Positions 8,529 to 16,958 of a stretch of DNA of 64,000 nucleotides are shown one piece after another; the first letter of the stretch is position 1; every line of letters starts with the position of its first letter. The notes beneath the pieces were generated by a model. It made no database searches, had not been told where the DNA came from, and saw nothing but the letters and a program-made list of their open reading frames with translations. The DNA comes from CAVYOD01 sp963770045 (lineage in GTDB: Bacteria; Acidobacteriota; Aminicenantia; Aminicenantales; CAVYOD01), in the NCBI GenBank assembly GCA_963770045.1, contig CAVYOD010000022.1, positions 62,001 through 126,000 of the forward strand, in the 5' to 3' direction. The translations under genes were made by a program, and so were the position numbers.

Positions 8529-10286
8529 ATGATTAACCTGACAGTCGACGGAAAGAAGGTTCAAGTTGAAGAAGGAGCGACAATCCTCCAAGCGGCCAAG
8601 AAGGCCGAGATCCAGATTCCGACACTGTGCTACCATCCTGTCGTCGAAGCCTACGCGGCCTGCCGGGTCTGCATGGTGGAGTCTATGGTCAAGGGGAAAT
8701 CCGAGTTGGTAACAGCCTGCAACACGAAAGTCCAGGAAGGGATGGAAGTCCAGACAAGATCAGAGCGCGCCCTGCGGGCCCGCCGGCTCAACGTGGAGAT
8801 GCTCATGGCCCGGGCGCCCGCGGCGGAGCCTGTCCAGAAAATCGCCAGGGAGCTAGGAATCGAAAAGACCAGGTTTGAAATCAAAGATCCGGAAGAAAAA
8901 TGCATCCTCTGCGGACTGTGCGTCCGGGCCTGCGAGCAAATCGTCGGAGCCAACGCCATCAGTTTTGTCGATCGGGGGACCGACCGGAAGGTCATGCCTC
9001 CCTTCGGGGAACAATCCGAAGCCTGCATCGGCTGCACCGCCTGCGCCTATTTCTGTCCGACCGGGGCGATCTCGGTGGAAGATAAATACGGCCGGAAGGT
9101 CATCCACGACGAGCTTCATCTCGGCCCTTCGACAGCCATCCGCGTTCCCATCCGCCAGGCTGTTCCGATGGTCCCGTTTATTGACAAGGATGCCTGTATC
9201 CACTTCAAAACCGGGGAATGCAAAGTCTGCGAGAAGGTCTGCGACCGGCTGGCCATTGACCACAAGATGGAGGACAAGGAGATCGAGATCGAGGTCGGCA
9301 CCATCATCCTGGCCTCGGGTTTCAAACCTTTTGATGCCAAGAGGATTCCCGCGTACGGCTACGGGAGGTACGATAATATCCTCACAGCGATGGACTTTGA
9401 AAGGCTGGTCAATGCCTCGAGCCCGACCGGCGGAAAAATTCTCATGACCAACGGGGAAGAACCAAAATCGGTCGGCATCATCCACTGTGTCGGCTCCCGT
9501 GACGAAAATTACAACGAATATTGTTCCCGGGTCTGCTGCATGTATTCTCTCAAGTTCGCCCATCTGCTGCGAGAAAAAACCAAGGCCGATATCTATGATT
9601 TCTATATTGATATGCGCTGTTTCGGCAAGGGCTACGAAGAGTTCTACCACCGCCTTCTCGAGGAAGGAACAAAGTTCATCAGGGGGAGGGTCTCGGAGAT
9701 CTCAAGTATCGCCCTGACGGCTCGGGAGGAAGGGAAACTCATCATCCGGGTAGAGGACACTCTCCTGGGAGCAGTCAGGAGAATCCCGGTGGACATGGCC
9801 ATCCTGAGTGTGGGGCTGGAGCCCGGACTGGATCACAATCAACTGGCTAGGACTTTCAACATTTCCTGCAGCCAGGACACCTTCTTCCTGGAACGGCACC
9901 CCAAGCTCGCTCCGGTCTCGACATTTTCAGACGGCATTTTCCTTGCGGGGACCTGTCAGGGACCGAAAGATATTCCGGATAGCGTCGCTCAAGCCGGGGC
10001 AGCGGCTTCGGAGGCCATGGCCCTGGCCGATAAAGGCACGGTCGAGCTAGAACCGGTGACGGCCTCGATCGATGAGGAGCTCTGTTCGGGCTGCCAGCTC
10101 TGCGTCGGCCTCTGCCCCTTCACGGCCATCACGTTCGACAAGGAAAAAGAGATCTCGGCTATCAACGACGTTCTCTGCAAGGGCTGTGGAACCTGTGTCG
10201 CCGCCTGCCCGAGCGGGGCTTCCGCCCAGAAGCACTTCAGAGATGAGCAAATCTTCGCCGAAATCGAGGGGATCCTTGTCGTTTAG
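8529..10286 (+). CDS. NuoG-like N-terminus fused to the C-terminal half of HdrA
   Basis: 585-residue chimera. Residues 1-75 are a plant-type [2Fe-2S] domain (CYHPVVEAYAACRVC, then TACN). The stretch 76-200 is the NuoG/HydA ferredoxin region (CILCGLCVRAC, CIGCTACAYFCP). From about 200 the sequence is HdrA: RQAVPMVPFIDKDACIHF, CKVCEKVC, ILASGFKPFD, HCVGSRD, CSRVCCMY, YIDMRCFGKGYEEFY. Two final [4Fe-4S] motifs follow (CSGCQLCVGLC, CKGCGTCVAAC). The HdrA part picks up where the protein at 1200-2054 ends. There is no H-cluster motif, so it is not a hydrogenase despite occupying the hydA slot of hyd operons. The inferred role is to wire the NuoEF module to the HdrA flavin. A near-copy lies at 25746-27521. 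Confidence 0.92.
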   Translation: MINLTVDGKKVQVEEGATILQAAKKAEIQIPTLCYHPVVEAYAACRVCMVESMVKGKSELVTACNTKVQEGMEVQTRSERALRARRLNVEMLMARAPAAEPVQKIARELGIEKTRFEIKDPEEKCILCGLCVRACEQIVGANAISFVDRGTDRKVMPPFGEQSEACIGCTACAYFCPTGAISVEDKYGRKVIHDELHLGPSTAIRVPIRQAVPMVPFIDKDACIHFKTGECKVCEKVCDRLAIDHKMEDKEIEIEVGTIILASGFKPFDAKRIPAYGYGRYDNILTAMDFERLVNASSPTGGKILMTNGEEPKSVGIIHCVGSRDENYNEYCSRVCCMYSLKFAHLLREKTKADIYDFYIDMRCFGKGYEEFYHRLLEEGTKFIRGRVSEISSIALTAREEGKLIIRVEDTLLGAVRRIPVDMAILSVGLEPGLDHNQLARTFNISCSQDTFFLERHPKLAPVSTFSDGIFLAGTCQGPKDIPDSVAQAGAAASEAMALADKGTVELEPVTASIDEELCSGCQLCVGLCPFTAITFDKEKEISAINDVLCKGCGTCVAACPSGASAQKHFRDEQIFAEIEGILVV

Positions 10287-10296
10287 GAAGAAACGA

Positions 10297-10344
10297 GGGG
10301 ACGGTTGTCTTCTGGGATGTGAGGGGAGAGCCGTCCCCTTTTTT
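10297..10344 (+). terminator. Rho-independent-type terminator after the first Hdr/Nuo operon
   Basis: An eight-base stem, GGGGACGG at 10297-10304 with CCGTCCCC at 10331-10338, is followed by six T (10339-10344). The 26-base loop is longer than usual. It lies 10 bases past the stop of the NuoG-HdrA gene and before mvhD. Transcription may still read through into mvhDGA. The GGGGAC/GTCCCC arms resemble those of the repeat at 22640-22780. Confidence 0.6.
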
Positions 10345-10431
10345 GAAAAAGATAGAAAATTGTCGTTGACTTGGATATAATATGACGTTTTATGGACGAT
10401 CGGCCAATTCAAATCAGGAGGGATTTATAAG

Positions 10432-10878
10432 ATGAGCAATGGACCGTTTGAACCCAAGCTTGTTGGGTTCTTATGCAACTGGTGCTCTTATACCGGCGCC
10501 GACCTTGCCGGAACAGCGAGAATGACCTATGCCCCCAACCTCCGCATCATCCGGGTCATGTGCAGCGGGCGCGTCGATCCTCAATTCGTCTTAAAAGCGT
10601 TCGCTGAGGGTGCTGACGGGGTGCTCATCTCCGGCTGCCATCCCGGAGACTGCCACTACCAAGAAGGGAATTATAAAGCCTTGCGAAGAGCGAAACTCCT
10701 TTCCCGGGTGCTGCAGGAATTCGGCATCGAAAAGGAAAGATTTAGGCTGGAATGGGTTTCCGCTTCGGAGGGAGTCAAGTTCCAGCATGTCGTCAACGAG
10801 TTCACTGCGCAGGTCAAGAAACTGGGGCCGTTGGGTTTCAAAGCGAACGGAGGCAAGCATGAGTCAAGCCAAGCCTAA
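10432..10878 (+). CDS. mvhD: MvhD-type [2Fe-2S] subunit (F420-non-reducing hydrogenase delta)
   Basis: 148-residue MvhD/FlpD-type protein that links a [NiFe] hydrogenase or formate dehydrogenase to HdrA. It starts KLVGFLCNWCSYTGADLAG and carries the family cysteines CNWC (about residue 16), VMCSGR (about 43) and SGCHPGDCHY (about 65). In methanogens it docks MvhAG on HdrA and delivers H2 electrons to the bifurcating flavin. The start has a ribosome-binding site (aggaggg at 10418-10424). It overlaps mvhG by 20 bases. Its placement just after an operon encoding a split HdrA strongly suggests an Mvh-Hdr supercomplex in this organism. Confidence 0.92.
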   Translation: MSNGPFEPKLVGFLCNWCSYTGADLAGTARMTYAPNLRIIRVMCSGRVDPQFVLKAFAEGADGVLISGCHPGDCHYQEGNYKALRRAKLLSRVLQEFGIEKERFRLEWVSASEGVKFQHVVNEFTAQVKKLGPLGFKANGGKHESSQA

Positions 10879-11839
10879 GGTGGCCTTTTACTGGTGTTCA
10901 TCCTGCGGAGGATGCGAAGAATCCATCGTCGACCTAGCCGCGGACATTTTGAAAGTCGTCGCCGCGGTCGACATCGTCTTCTGGCCGGTCGCGTTGGATT
11001 TCAAGAAAAAGGATGTGGAGGCCATGCCCGACGGCTCGATCGCCGTGAGCTTCATCAACGGCGCTGTCCGGACCTCAGAGCAGGAAGAGATGGCCCATCT
11101 GATGAGGAAAAAATCGCAGCTCGTCGTCGCGCACGGCGCTTGCGCTCATCTGGGCGGAATCCCCGGACTGGCCAACTTCTGGAACAAAGAGACGATCTTC
11201 CGAAAAGTCTATCACACAACCGTCTCCACGGACAACCCCAACAAGACCGTCCCTCAAGAGAAGAGCATGGTTGACAATTACGAATTAACTCTGCCCCGAT
11301 TCTGGGACACGGTTTATCCCCTGGACAAGATCATCGATGTGGATTACTACCTGCCCGGGTGCGCGCCTCACCGTGATCTCATCATCAACGCCGTCAATGC
11401 CATTCTCGAAGGAAAGCTTCCGCCCAAGGGTGCCGTTCTCGCTCCGAATAAATCCTGCTGTGATGATTGCGAGAGGAACAAAACTAAGCCGGAAAAGCTC
11501 TCGATCAAGGAAGTCAAACGCCCCTACGAAATCCAGCTCGACCCGGAAAAGTGCTTCCTGGCCCAGGGGGTCATCTGCATGGGCCCGGCCACCCGCGGCG
11601 GATGCGGCGAACGCTGCATCGAGGGCAACATGCCGTGCCGCGGCTGCATGGGGCCGACCGACCAGGTCTATGACCAAGGGGCGAAATTCCTCTCCGCCTT
11701 TGCTTCCATCCTGGATACCAACGATGAGAAGGAAATCGAAAAAATCGTCTCGACGATCGTCGACCCTGCCGGGACCTTTTATCGTTTCAGCCTGCCCTCA
11801 TCGATTCTCAGACGCAAAAGACTGGAGGCCGTAAGATGA
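10859..11839 (+). CDS. mvhG: [NiFe] hydrogenase small subunit, group 3c (MvhG)
   Basis: 326-residue small subunit of a cytoplasmic, Mvh-type [NiFe] hydrogenase; it carries the [4Fe-4S] clusters that take electrons from the active site to MvhD. The proximal-cluster motif is intact (YWCSSCGGCEESIVDL, residues 11-26), with later cysteines in HGACAHLGG, YLPGCAPH and a C-terminal run GGCGERC, MPCRGCMGP. There is no twin-arginine signal, as expected for group 3. The start is set at the ATG at 10859 (MSQAKPKVAFYWC); the open frame upstream is a shadow inside mvhD. The stop overlaps the mvhA start (ATGA at 11836). Confidence 0.93.
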   Translation: MSQAKPKVAFYWCSSCGGCEESIVDLAADILKVVAAVDIVFWPVALDFKKKDVEAMPDGSIAVSFINGAVRTSEQEEMAHLMRKKSQLVVAHGACAHLGGIPGLANFWNKETIFRKVYHTTVSTDNPNKTVPQEKSMVDNYELTLPRFWDTVYPLDKIIDVDYYLPGCAPHRDLIINAVNAILEGKLPPKGAVLAPNKSCCDDCERNKTKPEKLSIKEVKRPYEIQLDPEKCFLAQGVICMGPATRGGCGERCIEGNMPCRGCMGPTDQVYDQGAKFLSAFASILDTNDEKEIEKIVSTIVDPAGTFYRFSLPSSILRRKRLEAVR

Positions 11840-13296
11840 CCCAAAGAATAACCATCGATCCAATCACCAGGCTTGAAGGCCATGGAAAAATCGAGATCTT
11901 CTTAAACGACAAGGGCGACGTGGACCGGGCTATTCTCCAGGTCCCCGAGCTGAGGGGCTTTGAGCAGTTCGCCGTGGGACGGCCGGTGGAAGAAATGCCC
12001 CGGATCACTCCCCGCATCTGCGGAGTTTGTCCCATGGCCCACCACATGGCCGGAACCAAGGCCGTGGACGCCGTCTTTCACGTCGAACCGACACCCACCG
12101 CCCGGAAAATCCGGGAGCTGGTCTACAATGCCTTCACCATGGAGGACCACACCCTCCACTTTTTCTTCCTCGGCGGCCCGGATTTTGTCGTCGGGCCGCA
12201 GGCTCCGGCTGCTGATCGGAATATCCTGGGCGTTATCGGCAAGGTCGGGCTTGAGATCGGAGGCCGGGTCATCCACATCCGCGAAGCGGTCCGGGAGATC
12301 ATGGTCCACCTTGGCGGCAAGGCCATCCATCCGGTCCTGGGGCTGCCGGGCGGCGTCTCCAAGGCTTTGGACGAAGAGCACAGGGTCAAGTTCCTGGAGA
12401 CGGCCAAGGATGCCGTGGAGTTCGCTGAATTCGCCCTCCAGATCTTTGACGACGTCGTCCTCAAAAACAAAACCTACGTCGATATCGTTGTCGGCGACGC
12501 TTATAAGATCAAGACCTACTACATGGGGATGGTCACGGACAAAAACCAGGTCGAATTCTATGACGGGGACATCAAGGTTGTCGACCCAGAGGGAAAGGAC
12601 TTCGCCCGTTTCAAGGCAAGCCAGTATCTCGAGCATATCGCCGAGCACGTCGAGCCCTGGACCTATGTCAAATTCCCCTTCCTGAAGAAAGTCGGCTGGA
12701 AGGGCTTTGTCGAGGGGAAGGACAGCGGAGTTTACCGGGTAGCTCCGCTCGCCCGTCTCAATGTCGCCGACGGAATGCAGACCCCCCGGGCGCAAAAGCA
12801 CTACGAGCGGATGTACGCTACCCTGGGCGGAAAGCCCGTCCACAACACCCTGGCCTTCCACTGGGCTCGCTTGATCGAGGCCCTCCAGGCCGCTGAGAAG
12901 ATGGTCCAGCTTCTGGAAGACAAGTCCATTACCGGCAAAGATATCCGCACGATCCCGACCCAGACCCCGACCGAAGGGGTGGGTATCGTCGAAGCTCCCC
13001 GCGGCCTGCTGATTCACCACTACAAGACCGATGAGAAGGGGATCGTCACCGACGCCAACTTGATCGTGGCCACGATCGGAAACGCAGCGGCCATCAACAT
13101 GTCGATCGAGAAGGCGGCCAAGACGTTCATCAAGGGCGGGATCGTGTCCGAGGGACTCCTGAACATGGCCGAAATGGCCTTCCGTCCCTATGATCCCTGC
13201 CACGGCTGCGGGACTCATTCACTGCCCGGGGAAATGCCGCTGATCATCAATATCTACGACAAAGACAGAGAGCTGGTGAAGCAGCTCAAGCGATAA
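11836..13296 (+). CDS. mvhA: [NiFe] hydrogenase large subunit, group 3c (MvhA)
   Basis: 486-residue catalytic subunit. The N-terminal nickel-site motif is RICGVCPMAHHMAG (about residue 58) and the C-terminal one DPCHGCGTH (about 453). About 24 residues follow that His and should be removed by a maturation endopeptidase; the stand-alone peptidase at 24007-24498 is the obvious candidate. The length and the RPYDPCHGCGTHSLPG ending are typical of Mvh/Vhu enzymes. The predicted reaction is reversible H2 oxidation, with electrons passed through MvhG and MvhD to HdrA, permitting ferredoxin reduction by bifurcation. It is the last gene of the mvhDGA set; a hairpin follows. Confidence 0.94.
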   Translation: MTQRITIDPITRLEGHGKIEIFLNDKGDVDRAILQVPELRGFEQFAVGRPVEEMPRITPRICGVCPMAHHMAGTKAVDAVFHVEPTPTARKIRELVYNAFTMEDHTLHFFFLGGPDFVVGPQAPAADRNILGVIGKVGLEIGGRVIHIREAVREIMVHLGGKAIHPVLGLPGGVSKALDEEHRVKFLETAKDAVEFAEFALQIFDDVVLKNKTYVDIVVGDAYKIKTYYMGMVTDKNQVEFYDGDIKVVDPEGKDFARFKASQYLEHIAEHVEPWTYVKFPFLKKVGWKGFVEGKDSGVYRVAPLARLNVADGMQTPRAQKHYERMYATLGGKPVHNTLAFHWARLIEALQAAEKMVQLLEDKSITGKDIRTIPTQTPTEGVGIVEAPRGLLIHHYKTDEKGIVTDANLIVATIGNAAAINMSIEKAAKTFIKGGIVSEGLLNMAEMAFRPYDPCHGCGTHSLPGEMPLIINIYDKDRELVKQLKR

Positions 13297-13322
13297 GCAA
13301 TACAGAAGCTATTCCGATGGTC

Positions 13323-13358
13323 TCCCTTTTCCGCCCCGCACAAGGCGGGCAAAAGGGA
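13323..13358 (+). promoter_or_regulatory. Hairpin between mvhA and the sensor-kinase gene
   Basis: TCCCTTTT (13323-13330) pairs with AAAAGGGA (13351-13358), with an inner CCGCC/GGCGG extension around a short loop. There is no T-tract, so it is not a classic terminator. The right arm merges into the purine-rich ribosome-binding site (agggaggagc) of the kinase gene at 13367, so the fold could limit that gene's translation or mark an mRNA processing point. Function not shown. Confidence 0.45.
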
Positions 13359-13366
13359 GGAGCGGT

Positions 13367-15352
13367 ATGAAATCTCCGAGTTTGTCTTTACGAACGAAGC
13401 TCATCCTCAGTTTTCTTGTGGTCATCACGATCGGCGGACTTATTTCTCTCTTTTTCGGTTCCCGCCTGACCAGAGAGACCTTGATTTCGCAGGCCCAGAT
13501 CAAAGTCAAACACGATCTCTCCTCGGCCTGGCTGGTTTTTAACGAAAAACTCAGCAGCATCAGGCAGGTCGTCAGCCTGACCGCCGCCCGGGAAAGCCTG
13601 CGGGAGTTGCTCAAGAACGGGCAGACGGAAACTCTTTATCGCTACCTCAAACGGGTCCGAGAGGAATCCGGGCTGGACATCCTGACGGTTACGGATGCCT
13701 CGGGCCGGGTTATCATGAGGACCAGAAACCCACAATCGTCCGGCGACAGCGAAGCCCGGGACGAACTGGTTCAGAAGGCACTCGGCAAAGGCCTTTACGC
13801 CGGGCCGGAAATTGTCCCCCGGGACGAGCTCCTTAAAGAGGGAGAGGCTTTGGCGGATCAGGCCCTCATGAACATCGTCCCGACGGCCAAGGCGGCTCCA
13901 CGCGGCGAAAACAGAGAAACGAGTGGACTGATGCTCAAAGCCGCTGCTTCCGTGACCGACGATGAGAACAGGTTGCTCGGAGTGCTCTATGGCGGCATTC
14001 TGGTCAACAGAAACTACGAGATCGTGGACAGGATCAAAGAGCTCGTCTTTAAGGGAGAAAAGTACAAGGGGAGGGAGACCGGGACTGCCACCATTTTCCA
14101 GAATGACCTCCGCATCTCAACGAATGTCAAAAACGAAAGAGGTGAACGGGCCGTCGGGACACTCGTTTCCAACCTGGTCAAAAAGGCCGTTCTGGACGAG
14201 GGAATTCCCTGGATCGACCGGGCCTTTGTCGTCAACGACTGGTATATCACCGCCTACGAACCGATCAAAAACATCTCCGGCAAGATCATCGGCATTCTCT
14301 ACGTCGGAATGCTGGAAAAGCCCTACCTGGACGCGGCCAACCGGCTGATGCTGACTTTTACCGTCCTGGCCGTTTTATGTGTCCTTTTCCTCCTTGTGAT
14401 ATTGTACTTTTCCACGGCACGGATCATCAAACCGCTTGAAAAAATGGCTGTCGCCACTCAGGAGATCGCCAAAGGAGACCTTTCGCACAAAGTCGAGATC
14501 GATTCCAAGGATGAGATCGGGCGGCTGGCCGATTCTTTCAATCAAATGACCGAGCATCTTCGGGAAGCAAACAAAGAACTTATCGAATGGGGCACCACGC
14601 TGGAAAAAAAGGTCGACGAACGGACCAAAGAACTCGTGGAAATACAGGGACACTTGATCCAATCGGAAAAACTCGCCTCTCTTGGCAAACTGGCCGCCGG
14701 CATCGCCCACGAAATCAACAATCCGCTGGGAGGCATCCTGATTTACAGCTACCTTATTCTGGAGGAGACTCCCAAAGACAACCCGCACTATGACAATCTT
14801 AAGAAGATCGTCAAAGAAACGACCCGTTGCAAAGACATCGTCAAGGGCCTGCTCGAATTCGCCCGCCCCAAGGAGCCGGAGATGTCCCTGACGGATATCA
14901 ATGACGTCATCGAACGATCTCTTTCCATCGTCGAGCGCCAGGTGCTCTTCCAGAACATCACCATCAAAAAGGAATACTCCCGCGGCCTGCCCAGGACGAT
15001 CGCCGATGGCGCTCAGCTCCAGCAGGTTTTTATCAACATGATCATCAACGCCGCTGAGGCCATGAAGGGAAACGGAGCCCTCACGATCAAGTCTTCTCTC
15101 GAGCAGGACAAGCAATATTTGGCCATCGAATTCACTGACACGGGACACGGGATCAGAGAAGAAGACAAGAAGCGGCTCTTTGAGCCTTTTTTTACCACGA
15201 AGGAGGTGGGCAAAGGCACCGGTTTGGGCCTGGCGATCAGCTATGGCATCATCCAGAAACATAATGGCGCCATCATTGTTTCCAGTCAGGTGGGAAAGGG
15301 CACGACCTTTAAGGTCAGATTGCCTGTGCGGAAAGAAGTCCAGCATGGTTGA
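13367..15352 (+). CDS. Membrane sensor histidine kinase (Cache-HAMP-HisKA-HATPase), HK1
   Basis: 661-residue sensor kinase. A first membrane helix (about residues 10-28, LILSFLVVITIGGLISLFF) and a second (about 327-350) bracket a periplasmic Cache-type domain of about 300 residues. HAMP (about 350-400), a coiled coil, HisKA with the phospho-acceptor in GIAHEINNPLGG, and HATPase with DTGHGIREED and GTGLGLAIS follow. The gene overlaps the NtrC-type regulator by 8 bases, so the two form one two-component system. Its closest visible relative is the kinase at 48437-50461, alike in architecture and in stretches such as EKYKG and ILYVGMLEKPY. The ligand is unknown. Lying between two hydrogenase operons, a redox or H2-related signal is possible (inference). 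Confidence 0.9.
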   Translation: MKSPSLSLRTKLILSFLVVITIGGLISLFFGSRLTRETLISQAQIKVKHDLSSAWLVFNEKLSSIRQVVSLTAARESLRELLKNGQTETLYRYLKRVREESGLDILTVTDASGRVIMRTRNPQSSGDSEARDELVQKALGKGLYAGPEIVPRDELLKEGEALADQALMNIVPTAKAAPRGENRETSGLMLKAAASVTDDENRLLGVLYGGILVNRNYEIVDRIKELVFKGEKYKGRETGTATIFQNDLRISTNVKNERGERAVGTLVSNLVKKAVLDEGIPWIDRAFVVNDWYITAYEPIKNISGKIIGILYVGMLEKPYLDAANRLMLTFTVLAVLCVLFLLVILYFSTARIIKPLEKMAVATQEIAKGDLSHKVEIDSKDEIGRLADSFNQMTEHLREANKELIEWGTTLEKKVDERTKELVEIQGHLIQSEKLASLGKLAAGIAHEINNPLGGILIYSYLILEETPKDNPHYDNLKKIVKETTRCKDIVKGLLEFARPKEPEMSLTDINDVIERSLSIVERQVLFQNITIKKEYSRGLPRTIADGAQLQQVFINMIINAAEAMKGNGALTIKSSLEQDKQYLAIEFTDTGHGIREEDKKRLFEPFFTTKEVGKGTGLGLAISYGIIQKHNGAIIVSSQVGKGTTFKVRLPVRKEVQHG

Positions 15353-16700
15353 AGCGGCCAACATCCTGATCATCGATGACGAAGAATCCATCCAGGATTC
15401 TCTCCGTCAGGTTCTGCGCAAAGAGGGCTTCCAGGTCAAGATTGCCAAGGACGGCCATGAAGGACTCGCCCTTTTCAACAGCGAGAATTATCAGGCGGTC
15501 TTCCTTGACCTGAGGCTTCCCGGGATCAAAGGCATGCAGGTGTTGAGCCAGATCAAAGAGACAAACCCCGAGACTCCTGTGATTATCATCACCGGCTATG
15601 CTTCGATCGAATCGGCTGTCGAAGCCATCAAACGGGGAGCGTTTGATTATATGGCCAAGCCGTTTACGCCGGAGGAAGTGCGAATCATCACCAAAAAAGC
15701 CCTGGACAGCCGGAAAATGCTCATTGAGAATATCTATCTCCGGAGCGAGCTGGAAGCCAAGACCGATTCCCAGATGGTCGTGGGCAAGAGCATGGCCATG
15801 AAGAAGGTCATGGATATCATCTGCCGGGTGAGCCCGACCGAAACCACTGTCCTGATCACCGGAGAGAGCGGGACGGGAAAAGAACTCATCGCCCAGGAGA
15901 TCCATCGTCACAGCCTCAGGTTCAAAGCGCCTTTTGTCGTTGTCGACTGCGGGGCGCTCGTGGAGACCCTCTTCGAAAGCGAGCTTTTTGGCCACGTCAA
16001 AGGGTCCTTCACCGGGGCCCACGAAACAAAACACGGCCGTTTTGAAGTCGCCCACGGAGGCACGATTTTCTTCGACGAAATCAGCAATATCAGTCTCAAC
16101 ATCCAGGCCAAACTTCTCCGGGTCATCCAGGAGCGGGAAGTCACCCGGATCGGCAGCTCCAAGCCGATTAAGGTTGATGTCCGCATTCTCGCCGCGACGA
16201 ACGAGAATCTGGCCGAGGCGGTAAGCAAAGGGAAGTTCAGGGAAGACCTTTTTTACCGTCTCAGCGTCGTCCCCGTCCATCTGCCGCCGCTCAGGGAAAG
16301 AAAAGAAGACGTCCCTTCTCTGGTGGAGCACTTTCTGCAAAAATATAACAAAAAGGCGAAAAAGAACATCAAAGGTATATCCCCGCAAGCCCTCAAAGCT
16401 CTGACGGAGTATGACTGGCCGGGAAACATCCGGGAGCTCGAAAACACGATTGAGCGAGCCGTTGTCCTTTCCAAGGGAAACGGTCTGGACATCGAAGACC
16501 TCATGTATCACGGCATTAGCGCCAGCTCCTCGATCCTCCCCCCGCTCGGTGGAAAATATAAAACCTTGGAAGAAATCGAAAAAGAATACATCAAGGGTGT
16601 CCTCAGGGCCCAATACGGAAACAAAAGCCGGTCCGCGAACATCCTCGGGATTGATCGTAAAACCCTCTGGGCCAAAATCAAAAGGTTCGGCTTCAAGTAA
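15345..16700 (+). CDS. NtrC-family sigma-54 response regulator
   Basis: 451 residues: REC domain (DDEE, phospho-acceptor in VFLDLRLPG, conserved K in YMAKPF), AAA+ sigma-54 activation domain and C-terminal Fis-type helix-turn-helix (NKSRSANILGIDRKTLWAKIKRFG). AAA+ motifs: Walker A GESGTGKE, the sigma-54 contact loop as GSFTGA (the usual GAFTGA with Ser at position 2), Walker B GGTIFFDEI and the arginine-finger region FREDLFYRLSV. The start is the ATG at 15345 inside the end of the kinase gene. Two sigma-54 promoters lie just downstream (16859 and 21779) and one at 32851, making these likely targets. Confidence 0.94.
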   Translation: MVEAANILIIDDEESIQDSLRQVLRKEGFQVKIAKDGHEGLALFNSENYQAVFLDLRLPGIKGMQVLSQIKETNPETPVIIITGYASIESAVEAIKRGAFDYMAKPFTPEEVRIITKKALDSRKMLIENIYLRSELEAKTDSQMVVGKSMAMKKVMDIICRVSPTETTVLITGESGTGKELIAQEIHRHSLRFKAPFVVVDCGALVETLFESELFGHVKGSFTGAHETKHGRFEVAHGGTIFFDEISNISLNIQAKLLRVIQEREVTRIGSSKPIKVDVRILAATNENLAEAVSKGKFREDLFYRLSVVPVHLPPLRERKEDVPSLVEHFLQKYNKKAKKNIKGISPQALKALTEYDWPGNIRELENTIERAVVLSKGNGLDIEDLMYHGISASSSILPPLGGKYKTLEEIEKEYIKGVLRAQYGNKSRSANILGIDRKTLWAKIKRFGFK

Positions 16701-16744
16701 CGAGACGTCCTCTTTTTGCCCAGCGATTGGGGAAAAATGCCACT

Positions 16745-16761
16745 ATGCCTCGGGCCGGGCG
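16745..16761 (+). promoter_or_regulatory. Candidate activator-binding motif upstream of the sulfhydrogenase promoter
   Basis: The pattern ATGCC-N3-GGC-N-GGGCG occurs here (core GCCTCGGGC) and again at 21606-21622 (core GCCCGAGGC, the reverse complement). Both sit about 100-175 bases upstream of a sigma-54 promoter, where NtrC-type activators bind. Two copies only, so this is weak evidence. Confidence 0.3.
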
Positions 16762-16858
16762 CTTCCCTGATCGTCATGTCTAACTCCTTGATCCGTCCAA
16801 TTCCTTTTTTATCAACAAAATAAGAAATCTCGGCGATTCGCCTGTCCAGGCCAGGATT

Positions 16859-16875
16859 AGGCATATAAGTTGCAT
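16859..16875 (+). promoter_or_regulatory. Sigma-54 promoter of the hydBGDA operon
   Basis: AGGCATATAAGTTGCAT has the invariant GG (16860-16861) and GC (16872-16873) exactly 10 bases apart, close to the TGGCAC-N5-TTGC consensus. It lies 84 bases upstream of the hydB ATG and right after an NtrC-type regulator gene. Confidence 0.7.
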
Positions 16876-16958
16876 TAAAGATGAGCTTACAGGTCGTGTA
16901 TTTTTATGCGCGATAACGTTTTATCTCTCAGAAAAATATGGACTAAAGGAATAATGGC

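Noticed and set aside
8529..10286. Catalytic [FeFe] hydrogenase HydA in the usual position after nuoF
   Set aside because: No TSCCP, MPCxxK or CxGGC H-cluster motif; the C-terminal half is HdrA.
10376..10381. TATAAT as the -10 of an mvhD promoter
   Set aside because: TTGACT lies only four bases upstream and no -35 is found at proper spacing; transcription from upstream remains possible.
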